12,907 nt of DNA. It comes from Alkalibaculum bacchi. Its GTDB lineage: Bacteria; Bacillota; Clostridia; Eubacteriales; Alkalibacteraceae. The notes beneath the pieces were generated by a model that saw nothing but the letters and a program-made list of their open reading frames with translations, was not told the DNA's origin and made no database searches. The DNA lies in contig NZ_CALNCS010000218.1 in the NCBI RefSeq assembly GCF_937875145.1, positions 1 to 12,907 on the forward strand. The letters are read 5' to 3'. The position numbers and the translations under genes were made by a program. Below are positions 6,265-12,907 of this stretch, one piece after another (positions within the stretch are counted from its first letter, which is position 1; every line of letters begins with the position of its first letter).

Positions 6265-6297
6265 AAAAAGCTCTAGAGGTTCTCTCTAGAGCTTTTT
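6265..6297 (-). terminator. Rho-independent terminator after clpX
   Basis: AAAAAGCTCTAGAG (6265-6278) and CTCTAGAGCTTTTT (6284-6297) form a perfect 14-bp stem with a 5-nt loop. On the minus strand it begins just after the clpX stop codon and ends in a T-run. It separates clpX from lon. The stem is symmetrical enough to work in both directions, but no plus-strand gene approaches it. Confidence 0.9.
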
Positions 6298-6298
6298 C

Positions 6299-7579
6299 TC
6301 AGCTAGCGCTTTCTTCGTCGCTTTTCTTTTTACTTGTTTTTTTAGGTTCTTCTAGTTGTTTTTCTCTGTATACTAGAAGAGGTGCTTTGTTTTTTGTGAT
6401 GGTTTCTTCAGAAATAATACACCTGATAATGTCCTTTTGGGAAGGAACATCGTACATTACGTCTAACATTACTTCTTCAATAATCCCTCTTAAACCTCTA
6501 GCACCTGTTTCGTTTTTAAGAGCCTTTTTCGCGATTGCTTTTAAAGCACCTTCTTCAAAGATTAATTCTACATCGTCCATTTCAAACAATTTTTGATATT
6601 GTTTAACTAACGCATTTTTAGGTTCCGTTAAAATTCTTATTAGGGCCTCTTTATCTAATGGCTCTAATGTGGTGACAATTGGAACCCTTCCAATGAATTC
6701 AGGAATCAAACCAAATTTCAGTAAATCTCTTGTTTGAATCTCTTTTAATAATTCACTGCTAGTAGAATCTTTTTTTCCTCTGACATCGGCACCAAACCCA
6801 ATTGCCTTACTACCACTACGTTTTGCAATAATCTTTTCGATTCCATCAAATGCACCACCAAGAATAAATAAAACATTCGTGGTATCAATTTGCAAGAACT
6901 CTTGATGAGGATGTTTTCTTCCACCTTGTGGAGGAACATTTGCTACTGTGCCTTCAAGAATCTTGAGTAATGCCTGCTGAACACCTTCACCACTAACATC
7001 ACGAGTAATGGATGGGTTTTCACTTTTTCGAGCAACTTTGTCGATTTCATCAATATAAATGATACCTGTTTGAGCTCTTTCGATATCGTAATCTGCAGCT
7101 TGAATCAATTTTAGTAAAATATTCTCTACATCTTCCCCTACATAACCTGCTTCTGTCAATGATGTGGCATCTGCAATAGCAAAAGGGACGTTTAAGATTT
7201 TGGCTAGGGTCTGAGCTAATAAAGTCTTACCGGAACCAGTAGGTCCTAATAAAAGGATATTGCTCTTTTGAAGTTCAACATCGTCAATTTGCTCTGCATT
7301 AATCCTCTTATAATGATTGTATACTGCAACAGATAAAGATTTTTTCGCTCTTTCTTGTGAAATGACAAATTCATCTAAAAAATCTTTTATTTCATGTGGT
7401 ACTGGAATATCTCCAACATTAATATCTTCATAGACGTATTCTTCCCCTACAATTTCTTGACAAAGGTCGATCCACTCATTACAAATATAAACACCTGGCC
7501 CTGCGACCATTCTCTTTACTTGATTTTGAGTTTTTCCACAAAATGAACAATTTATATGTTGTTCGTCGTTTTTCGTCAC
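6299..7579 (-). CDS. clpX: ClpX, ATP-dependent unfoldase of ClpXP, with an altered zinc-ligand residue
   Basis: This AAA+ hexamer unfolds substrates and feeds them to ClpP. It is full length at 426 residues. The N-terminal zinc domain shows Cys11, Cys14 and Cys33, but the fourth ligand position, in the usual YICxEC motif, is Trp36 (NEW, codon TGG at 7474-7472). Cys40 in IDLC is present. The AAA+ domain is intact: Walker A GPTGSGKT (112-119), pore loop GYVG (145-148), Walker B IIYIDEID (173-180), RKH loop (221-223), ClpP-binding IGF loop (260-262) and sensor 2 GAR (359-361). The start is GTG 7579, 5 nt after GAGGTG; the gap to clpP is 13 nt, so the two are one operon. The C-terminus is Lys/Ser-rich. 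The identity is certain; the effect of Trp36 on zinc binding and dimerisation of the domain is an inference. Confidence 0.97.
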   Translation of the reverse strand: MTKNDEQHINCSFCGKTQNQVKRMVAGPGVYICNEWIDLCQEIVGEEYVYEDINVGDIPVPHEIKDFLDEFVISQERAKKSLSVAVYNHYKRINAEQIDDVELQKSNILLLGPTGSGKTLLAQTLAKILNVPFAIADATSLTEAGYVGEDVENILLKLIQAADYDIERAQTGIIYIDEIDKVARKSENPSITRDVSGEGVQQALLKILEGTVANVPPQGGRKHPHQEFLQIDTTNVLFILGGAFDGIEKIIAKRSGSKAIGFGADVRGKKDSTSSELLKEIQTRDLLKFGLIPEFIGRVPIVTTLEPLDKEALIRILTEPKNALVKQYQKLFEMDDVELIFEEGALKAIAKKALKNETGARGLRGIIEEVMLDVMYDVPSQKDIIRCIISEETITKNKAPLLVYREKQLEEPKKTSKKKSDEESAS

Positions 7580-7592
7580 TATAACACCTCAC

Positions 7593-8180
7593 TTACCTTG
7601 AAGTAATAACTTTGTCTATCAACCCGTAATCTTTTGCCTCTTTAGCGCTCATAAAATTATCTCTATCTGTATCTTTTTGAACGACTTCGATAGGTTGACC
7701 TGTTTTTTCACTTAATATTCTATTGATTTCATCTCTTGTTCGAATCAATCGGTTTGCGTAAATTTGTACGTCCACAGATTGACCTTTTGCGCCACCTAGT
7801 GGTTGATGAATCATAATTTCACTATTAGGAAGGGCAAATCTCTTTCCGTTTTGTCCTGCAGCTAATAAGAAGGCTCCCATTGATGCTGCCATACCAATAC
7901 AAATTGTAGAGACGTCGCTTTTAATGTAATTCATGGTATCATATATAGCAAAACCAGCCGTAACAGAGCCTCCAGGACTATTAATATACAACTGAATGTC
8001 TTTGTCAGCATCTTCTGCTTCTAAAAATAGCAATTGGGCTACAACTAAACTTGCGGTTGTATCATTAACCTCACCATTTAAGAAGATGATTCTCTCCTTT
8101 AATAATCTTGAAAAGATATCGTAAGATCTTTCACCTCTGCCTGTTTGTTCTACAACCATAGGAACTAAATTCATATCCAT
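7593..8180 (-). CDS. clpP: ClpP, proteolytic subunit of the Clp protease
   Basis: This self-compartmentalised serine protease forms a tetradecamer and works with ClpX. It has 195 residues from ATG 8180, the usual length. The start was chosen because AAGGAG lies 8 nt upstream; a GTG at 8189, three codons earlier, would overlap that SD. The catalytic triad is Ser100 (GMAASMG), His125 (MIHQP) and Asp174 (DRDNFMSA), with the family spacing of 25 and 49. The GGSVTAG loop and the N-terminal axial-loop region (NLVPMVVEQTGRGERSYDI) are normal. The protein is mature-like, with at most a few residues to be processed. It lies 23 nt after tig and 13 nt before clpX in one operon. Confidence 0.97.
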   Translation of the reverse strand: MDMNLVPMVVEQTGRGERSYDIFSRLLKERIIFLNGEVNDTTASLVVAQLLFLEAEDADKDIQLYINSPGGSVTAGFAIYDTMNYIKSDVSTICIGMAASMGAFLLAAGQNGKRFALPNSEIMIHQPLGGAKGQSVDVQIYANRLIRTRDEINRILSEKTGQPIEVVQKDTDRDNFMSAKEAKDYGLIDKVITSR

Positions 8181-8203
8181 AAATCCCACTCCTTTTTTAT
8201 CTA

Positions 8204-9499
8204 TTAATTCTTTTGTACTGCATTTTCAACTAAGTATGCAATTACATTTTTTCTCTTAACTGTTTCTTGGAAATATTCTTTATCACTATCTGTCATAGTC
8301 TCTTTCATCTTGTCTGCTTCCATATTATAAGATTTTGCATATTCTTCAATAGCTTCTGCAATTTCCTCTTCTGTCGCTTGAATATTTTCTACTTCAGTTA
8401 TTTTTGACAAAACTAAATCTGTCTTGATTTGGTTTTCTACGTCTCCTCTTGCACTTTCTCTAAATGCTTCTTCAGAAGAATTGGTGTATCTGAAATAATC
8501 TTCCATACTGATTCCTTGCATTTGCATACGGTATGAAAAGTTTTCTATTGTTTTATCGATTTCTTCATCGACCATTGGCTTAGGAATCTCAACAGTAGCG
8601 TTATCTACAGCAAATTTAGCTGTTTTGTTTTTTGCTTCTTCTTTTAGTTCATTTGTTTTTGTCTCTTGCAGTTTTGCCTTTAAGTCTTGTTTGTATTCAT
8701 CTAATGTATCAAATTCGCTAATGTCTTTAACGAATTCGTCGTCAATTTCAGGCAACTCTTTTGTCTTTATTTCGTTCACTTTTACTTTGAAAATAGCTTC
8801 TTTTCCAGCTAAGTCATCAGCATGATACTCTTCAGGGAAATTTACTTTTACGTCTACTTCTTCTCCTACTTTTATGCCAATTAATTGTTCTTCAAAACCT
8901 GGAATAAATTGTTTTGATCCTAACACTAGATTGTAATTTTCACCTTTACCGCCTTCGAAAGCCACTTCATCTACAAACCCTTCGAAGTCAATTACAACTG
9001 TATCTTGTTCTTTTGCAGCAGTACCTTCTTCAACACTTACCAATCGAGCATTTTGACTTTGAATTTTTTCTAATTCTGCATTGATGTCTTCATCTGTTAC
9101 TACATAATCTAAACTTTCGATTTCAGCGCCTTTGTATTCACCTAATTCTACTTCAGGTTTTATAGCAACGCTTATAGTCATAACAAGACCTTCTTGTGCA
9201 TCTACTGTATCTAAACTTTCCATAGATGGTCTAGAAACTGGAAATAAACTATGTTCTTCTACAGCTTTATTATAAGCCTCTGGGAATGCAAAATCAATTG
9301 CGTCTTCATAGAATACATTCACTCCATATTGTGCTTCAATGATCTTTCTTGGTGCTTTTCCTTTTCTAAATCCTGGAACTGTAAATTTGCCTCTGCTCTT
9401 ATTATATGATTTGTTTACGGCTTTATTAAAGTCCTCTGCTGAAACTTCTATTTTTACCGTCGCTACATTTTTTTCTATTTTTTCAACTGTTGATCCCAT
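8204..9499 (-). CDS. tig: Trigger factor, ribosome-bound chaperone and peptidyl-prolyl isomerase
   Basis: Trigger factor binds at the ribosomal exit tunnel near protein uL23 and protects nascent chains. It has 431 residues from the ATG at 9499, which lies 6 nt after AGGAGG; a TTG one codon earlier is less well placed. The domains are an N-terminal ribosome-binding domain with the signature GFRKGKAP (43-50), an FKBP-type PPIase domain (about 155-245, including VVIDFEGFVDE and LGSKQFIPGFEEQLIG), and a helical C-terminal chaperone domain (about 255-431). It has its own promoter at 9556-9584 and leads the tig-clpP-clpX operon. Confidence 0.98.
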   Translation of the reverse strand: MGSTVEKIEKNVATVKIEVSAEDFNKAVNKSYNKSRGKFTVPGFRKGKAPRKIIEAQYGVNVFYEDAIDFAFPEAYNKAVEEHSLFPVSRPSMESLDTVDAQEGLVMTISVAIKPEVELGEYKGAEIESLDYVVTDEDINAELEKIQSQNARLVSVEEGTAAKEQDTVVIDFEGFVDEVAFEGGKGENYNLVLGSKQFIPGFEEQLIGIKVGEEVDVKVNFPEEYHADDLAGKEAIFKVKVNEIKTKELPEIDDEFVKDISEFDTLDEYKQDLKAKLQETKTNELKEEAKNKTAKFAVDNATVEIPKPMVDEEIDKTIENFSYRMQMQGISMEDYFRYTNSSEEAFRESARGDVENQIKTDLVLSKITEVENIQATEEEIAEAIEEYAKSYNMEADKMKETMTDSDKEYFQETVKRKNVIAYLVENAVQKN

Positions 9500-9555
9500 C
9501 AAAATCCTCCTATATACACTTTCTTCTTCTGAATAAATAAAATTTTAACCTTTTC

Positions 9556-9584
9556 ATTATAACATACGATTTCAAAAGTTACAA
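9556..9584 (-). promoter_or_regulatory. Promoter of tig-clpP-clpX
   Basis: On the minus strand, TTGTAA (-35, 9579-9584), a 17-bp spacer and TATAAT (-10, 9556-9561) preceded by TGT form an extended -10 promoter, 56 bp upstream of the tig start. No CIRCE or CtsR operator is seen. Confidence 0.75.
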
Positions 9585-9827
9585 ATTGGAAATACAGATT
9601 TGTTACAAATCCAATCTGACCTTTTACCTATCGTAACTGCTGATAACAATGGTCTTTAACTTATTACTCGCTCTATGACTAAGGGCTTGAGCCTAAGGTT
9701 TTTGACCCGCCTAGCACAACCTAAACTCATTACGGATTGCTTAGTAGCGAATCGGCGAGGGCATCGTTTCCTACGTGAGCTTTTGCATAAAGCCTTGTAG
9801 CGCTCAAATAAATACCCTGATGCTCGT
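9585..9827. other. Gene-free gap between tig and uvrA, with faint heptad periodicity
   Basis: No credible gene is present. The stretch looks less AT-rich than its flanks. From 9677 it reads GACTAAG, GGCTTGA, GCCTAAG, GTTTTTG in steps of seven, and units 1 and 3 match at 6 of 7. A 41-codon plus-strand frame (9675-9800) has no SD. No tRNA, known riboswitch core or terminator is recognised. Confidence 0.4.
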
Positions 9828-9880
9828 GACTAAAGGCTAGGGTCTAGGGATTAAAGCACGGAAGGTGCTTTAATCCCTAG
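9828..9880. repeat. Heptad repeats running into a 16-bp perfect hairpin
   Basis: Four heptads (GACTAAA, GGCTAGG, GTCTAGG, GATTAAA; 9828-9855) lead into a stem whose arms are 9844-9859 (CTAGGGATTAAAGCAC) and 9865-9880, fully complementary around the loop GGAAG. It lies downstream of uvrA and could end uvrA transcription, but no T-run follows on either strand. The stem tip resembles that of the hairpin upstream of uvrA at 12797-12813. Confidence 0.65.
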
Positions 9881-9885
9881 CTTGC

Positions 9886-9894
9886 ATTATACCA
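9886..9894 (-). promoter_or_regulatory. Extended -10 element pointing toward tig
   Basis: The minus strand reads TGGTATAAT (9894-9886), a consensus extended -10, about 40 nt after the uvrA stop. The -35 is poor (TTTTGA at 16 bp). If active, its RNA would begin close to the 16-bp hairpin and run about 380 nt to tig. It may be chance in AT-rich DNA. Confidence 0.3.
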
Positions 9895-9932
9895 AACTTT
9901 TTCCGAATCAAAACAAAAAACACATAAATTTT

Positions 9933-12743
9933 CTATATTTTTTCTTTTAGAAAACGCCCTGTATAAGATCCTTCATATTGAGCCACTTCCTCTGGTGTTC
10001 CTGTAATGACGATACTCCCACCGCCTTCTCCACCTTCTGGACCTAAATCAACAACATAATCTGCAACTTTAATCACATCTAAATTATGTTCAATAACCAC
10101 TACAGTGTTCCCGTGATCTACTAGTTGTTCTAAGACCATAACCAATTTATCTACATCTGCAATATGAAGTCCTGTAGTGGGCTCATCTAAAATATATAAA
10201 GTTTTGCCCGTACTCCTTTTACTCAACTCCGTAGCCAATTTAATTCGCTGTGCTTCTCCTCCGGATAACTGAGTAGATGGTTGTCCTAATTTAATATAGC
10301 CTAATCCTACCTCGTTTAGCGTTCGCATCTTTGATTCAATTCTAGGAATATTCTTGAAAAATTCAAATGCTTCCTCAACAGTCATTTCTAAGACATCGGC
10401 AATGCTCTTTCCTTTATATTTTACCTCGAGTGTTTCTCTATTATAGCGTTTTCCCTTACAGACTTCGCAGGGAACATACACATCAGGGAGAAAGTTCATT
10501 TCGATTTTTATAATTCCGTCGCCCTTGCAGATTTCACATCTTCCACCTTTTACATTGAAACTGAAGCGACCTTTTTGATATCCTTTCGCTTTTGCGTCTG
10601 GTGTCTGAGAATATAAATCTCGGATTATATCAAATACCCCTGTATAGGTGGCAGGATTTGATCGTGGTGTTCGGCCTATTGGAGATTGATCAATATCAAT
10701 GACTTTATCAATATTCTCAATACCTACTATTTCCTTATGCTTTCCTATCTTTCTGTTTAAGCGATTGGTCTTGTGGGCTACACCTTTATAAAGGATTTCG
10801 TTTATCAATGTACTTTTTCCCGAACCAGATACTCCCGTCACACAGTTTAACGTTCCAAGAGGGAATTTTACATTGATGTTCTTTAAATTATTCTCTTTGG
10901 CTCCTTTAATTTCAAGAAAATGTCCATTTCCCTTTCGCCTTTGGGATGGAACAGGGATGCTCTTCTTGCCACTTAGGTACTGACCTGTTATAGACTTTCT
11001 AGACTTTTTAATCTTTTCTACATCTCCTTCGGCTACTACTTCGCCTCCGTGAATGCCAGCACCAGGTCCAATATCAATAATATAATCCGCTTCGTACATG
11101 GTGTCCTCATCGTGTTCAACGACAATCAATGTATTGCCAAGATTGGTGAGGTTTCGCAAAGCCTGAAGAAGCTTCTCATTATCTCTCTGGTGTAGACCAA
11201 TACTAGGTTCATCTAATACATATAAAACACCAACTAAACCTGCACCTATTTGAGTAGCTAAGCGAATTCTCTGAGATTCACCACCCGAAAGGGTACCTGC
11301 ACTTCGAGAAAGATTCAGGTAGTCTAGTCCTACATCCTTCAGAAAATGTAGGCGAGATTTTAATTCGATTAATATTTGCTCAGAGATCATCTTTTCATAT
11401 GGCGTTAATTGGATTTTGCGGAAAAAGTCTATGCTATCTTTTACAGACAAATCCGTCAATTCGATGATATTCACATCCTTAACAGTGACTGCCAGAGTCT
11501 TGTCATTTAATCTCTTTCCCTTGCATGTAGGGCAAGGAATATCTGACATAAAGCTCTCAATCTTCCTTAGCATCTGTTCTGATGTTGTCCCTCTATGCCT
11601 TCTGTCCATATTTTTTACAATACCTTCAAAGACTACATCTTTTTCCTTCCATCCTCCAAAATGAGAATTAAAGTTAATGCGAACGATTCTGTCTGTTCCG
11701 TAAAGAAGTGCATCCATAAATTCTTTCGGAGCATTTTCTAAAGGCTCATCCATAGAAAAATCGTAAAGCTTTGCTAGCTCTGATACGACTTCATGGTAAT
11801 AAGTGTCTTCATTGCCTATTCCATAGAATTGAACAGCTCCTTTGTTTAGAGATAGAGTCCTATCAGGAATTAACAATTCTGGATCCACTTGACTATGAAA
11901 CCCTAAGCCATTACATTCCTCACACATGCCAAAGGGATTATTAAAGGAGAACATTCTAGGTTCTAATTTATCCATAGAAATACCGCAATCGTGACAGGCA
12001 AATTTTTCACTATAAGTATGCCTTTCTCCGTCTATTACATCAACTATAATAACTCCATCCGACATTTTCAAGGCTGTTTCTATAGAGTCTGCTAATCTTT
12101 TTTCCATATTTTCTTTTACTACTAAACGGTCGATGACTATTTCAATAGTATGCTTTTTGTTTTTATCTAAATCAATTTCTTCGCTTAATTCAAACATATC
12201 GCCATCGATAATCGCTCGCACATATCCATCTTTCTTAATGGATTCAAGAAGTTTTTTGTGCTGTCCTTTTGCGCCTCGAATAATAGGTGCTAGTATCTGA
12301 AACTTTGTCCTAAGCTCCATAGACATAATCTGATCTACCATCTGGTCTACAGATTGGGATGAAATCTCCTTACCACATTTAGGGCAATGAGGAATTCCTA
12401 TTCTAGCATATAATAATCGGTAGTAATCATAAATTTCCGTAACCGTTCCTACAGTGGAGCGCGGATTTCTATTCGTGGTCTTTTGATCAATAGATATTGC
12501 TGGAGACAAGCCTTCAATACTTTCTACATCAGGCTTGCTCATTTGACCTAAGAACATTCTTGCATAGGAAGAAAGAGACTCTACATACTTTCTTTGTCCC
12601 TCTGCGTATATGGTATCAAAAGCTAAAGAAGATTTCCCAGACCCACTAAGCCCAGTCAAAACCACAAACTGATCCCTAGGAATCTTTACACTGATATTCT
12701 TAAGATTGTGTTCTTTAGCACCTTTTATCGTAATGTATTTCAT
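9933..12743 (-). CDS. uvrA: UvrA, excinuclease ABC subunit A
   Basis: This is the DNA-damage sensor of nucleotide excision repair, a dimeric ABC-type ATPase that loads UvrB. It is complete at 936 residues. ABC half 1 has Walker A GLSGSGKSS (31-39), a Cys pair CPKC (120-123) that may pair with CPTC (404-407), a CxxC pair 250/253 with 274/277, signature LSGGESQRIRLA (485-496) and Walker B VLYVLDEPS (506-514). Half 2 has Walker A GVSGSGKST (637-645), a zinc finger with Cys736, Cys739, Cys759 and Cys762, signature LSGGEAQRIKLA (826-837) and Walker B TLYILDEPT (848-856). All key residues are present. The ATG at 12743 follows AAGGGAG by 5 nt. No promoter is visible in the 164 nt upstream, so it is probably read from a gene to the right (commonly uvrB in this group; not in the window). 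Confidence 0.98.
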   Translation of the reverse strand: MKYITIKGAKEHNLKNISVKIPRDQFVVLTGLSGSGKSSLAFDTIYAEGQRKYVESLSSYARMFLGQMSKPDVESIEGLSPAISIDQKTTNRNPRSTVGTVTEIYDYYRLLYARIGIPHCPKCGKEISSQSVDQMVDQIMSMELRTKFQILAPIIRGAKGQHKKLLESIKKDGYVRAIIDGDMFELSEEIDLDKNKKHTIEIVIDRLVVKENMEKRLADSIETALKMSDGVIIVDVIDGERHTYSEKFACHDCGISMDKLEPRMFSFNNPFGMCEECNGLGFHSQVDPELLIPDRTLSLNKGAVQFYGIGNEDTYYHEVVSELAKLYDFSMDEPLENAPKEFMDALLYGTDRIVRINFNSHFGGWKEKDVVFEGIVKNMDRRHRGTTSEQMLRKIESFMSDIPCPTCKGKRLNDKTLAVTVKDVNIIELTDLSVKDSIDFFRKIQLTPYEKMISEQILIELKSRLHFLKDVGLDYLNLSRSAGTLSGGESQRIRLATQIGAGLVGVLYVLDEPSIGLHQRDNEKLLQALRNLTNLGNTLIVVEHDEDTMYEADYIIDIGPGAGIHGGEVVAEGDVEKIKKSRKSITGQYLSGKKSIPVPSQRRKGNGHFLEIKGAKENNLKNINVKFPLGTLNCVTGVSGSGKSTLINEILYKGVAHKTNRLNRKIGKHKEIVGIENIDKVIDIDQSPIGRTPRSNPATYTGVFDIIRDLYSQTPDAKAKGYQKGRFSFNVKGGRCEICKGDGIIKIEMNFLPDVYVPCEVCKGKRYNRETLEVKYKGKSIADVLEMTVEEAFEFFKNIPRIESKMRTLNEVGLGYIKLGQPSTQLSGGEAQRIKLATELSKRSTGKTLYILDEPTTGLHIADVDKLVMVLEQLVDHGNTVVVIEHNLDVIKVADYVVDLGPEGGEGGGSIVITGTPEEVAQYEGSYTGRFLKEKI

Positions 12744-12760
12744 AAATGCTCCCTTCGTTT

Positions 12761-12904
12761 AAGTTGTAAGTTCTATGTTGTAAGTTCTAAGTTTTTAGTC
12801 ACCGAAGGTGACTGTTATGCTTTTACATAGAACTTAGATCTTAGAACTACCGAATTTAAGCCCTCTTTTGAGTTCTAAGTTCTACGTTGTATGTTCTAAG
12901 TTTT
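12761..12904. repeat. Heptanucleotide repeat arrays in direct and inverted orientation
   Basis: Array 1 (12761-12795) reads in exact steps of seven: AAGTTGT, AAGTTCT, ATGTTGT, AAGTTCT, AAGTTTT. Array 2 (12870-12904) reads GAGTTCT, AAGTTCT, ACGTTGT, ATGTTCT, AAGTTTT, with the variants in the same order. Between them, 12825-12848 carries the same motif inverted: ACATAGAACTTA (12825-12836) is the exact complement of 12767-12778. A small hairpin, AGTCACC-GAA-GGTGACT (12797-12813), lies in the middle. The whole is a mosaic palindrome upstream of uvrA and may continue past the right edge. There are no equal-length spacers, so it is not CRISPR. Confidence 0.8.
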
Positions 12905-12907
12905 TGG

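Noticed and set aside
9675..9800. 41-codon plus-strand frame starting MTKGLSLRF in the tig-uvrA gap
   Set aside because: It has no Shine-Dalgarno sequence, its start lies in heptad-periodic DNA, and the composition (many Leu and Arg) looks like a chance frame.
12761..12904. CRISPR array
   Set aside because: The units are 7 nt and contiguous, with no unique spacers of regular length, and no cas gene is in the window.

Overview
The window is AT-rich DNA with strong purine-rich Shine-Dalgarno (SD) sequences, some TTG/GTG starts and classic Gram-positive promoters. Its protein-quality-control block (tig, clpP, clpX, lon, engB) has the order usual in low-GC Firmicutes. This points to an anaerobic Clostridia-type Firmicute. 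A finer placement cannot be made from the sequence alone.

Layout. (1) Positions 1-1367, minus strand: the N-terminal part of an intracellular-type subtilisin-like (S8) protease runs off the left edge. It is preceded on the same strand by two small, highly charged helical proteins of unknown function. An 11-bp perfect inverted repeat sits on the protease start region and touches a divergent plus-strand -10 box. (2) Positions 1494-2985, plus strand: two very small acidic/hydrophobic membrane-type proteins built from the same repeated unit, then a 249-residue uncharacterised helical protein with a threefold internal repeat. The gaps between them hold several inverted repeats and an orphan ribosome binding site. 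(3) A bidirectional terminator at 2971-3008 separates these from the core block. (4) Positions 3113-9499, minus strand, transcribed tig > clpP > clpX // lon > engB: trigger factor folds nascent chains, ClpXP and Lon are ATP-dependent proteases, and EngB is a ribosome-assembly GTPase. A terminator after clpX and a good extended -10 promoter before lon split the block into two transcription units. tig has its own promoter. (5) Positions 9500-9932: a gene-free gap with a 16-bp perfect hairpin and periodic repeats. (6) Positions 9933-12743, minus strand: complete uvrA for nucleotide excision repair. (7) Positions 12744-12907: a striking set of 7-nt periodic repeats upstream of uvrA.

The most notable points are: a Cys-to-Trp change at a zinc-ligand position of the ClpX N-terminal domain; heptanucleotide-periodic sequence in several gene-free gaps; the tandem tiny repeat-built hydrophobic proteins; and the operator-like inverted repeat cluster at the protease start. 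I found no CRISPR array, tRNA, rRNA, insertion sequence or phage gene.
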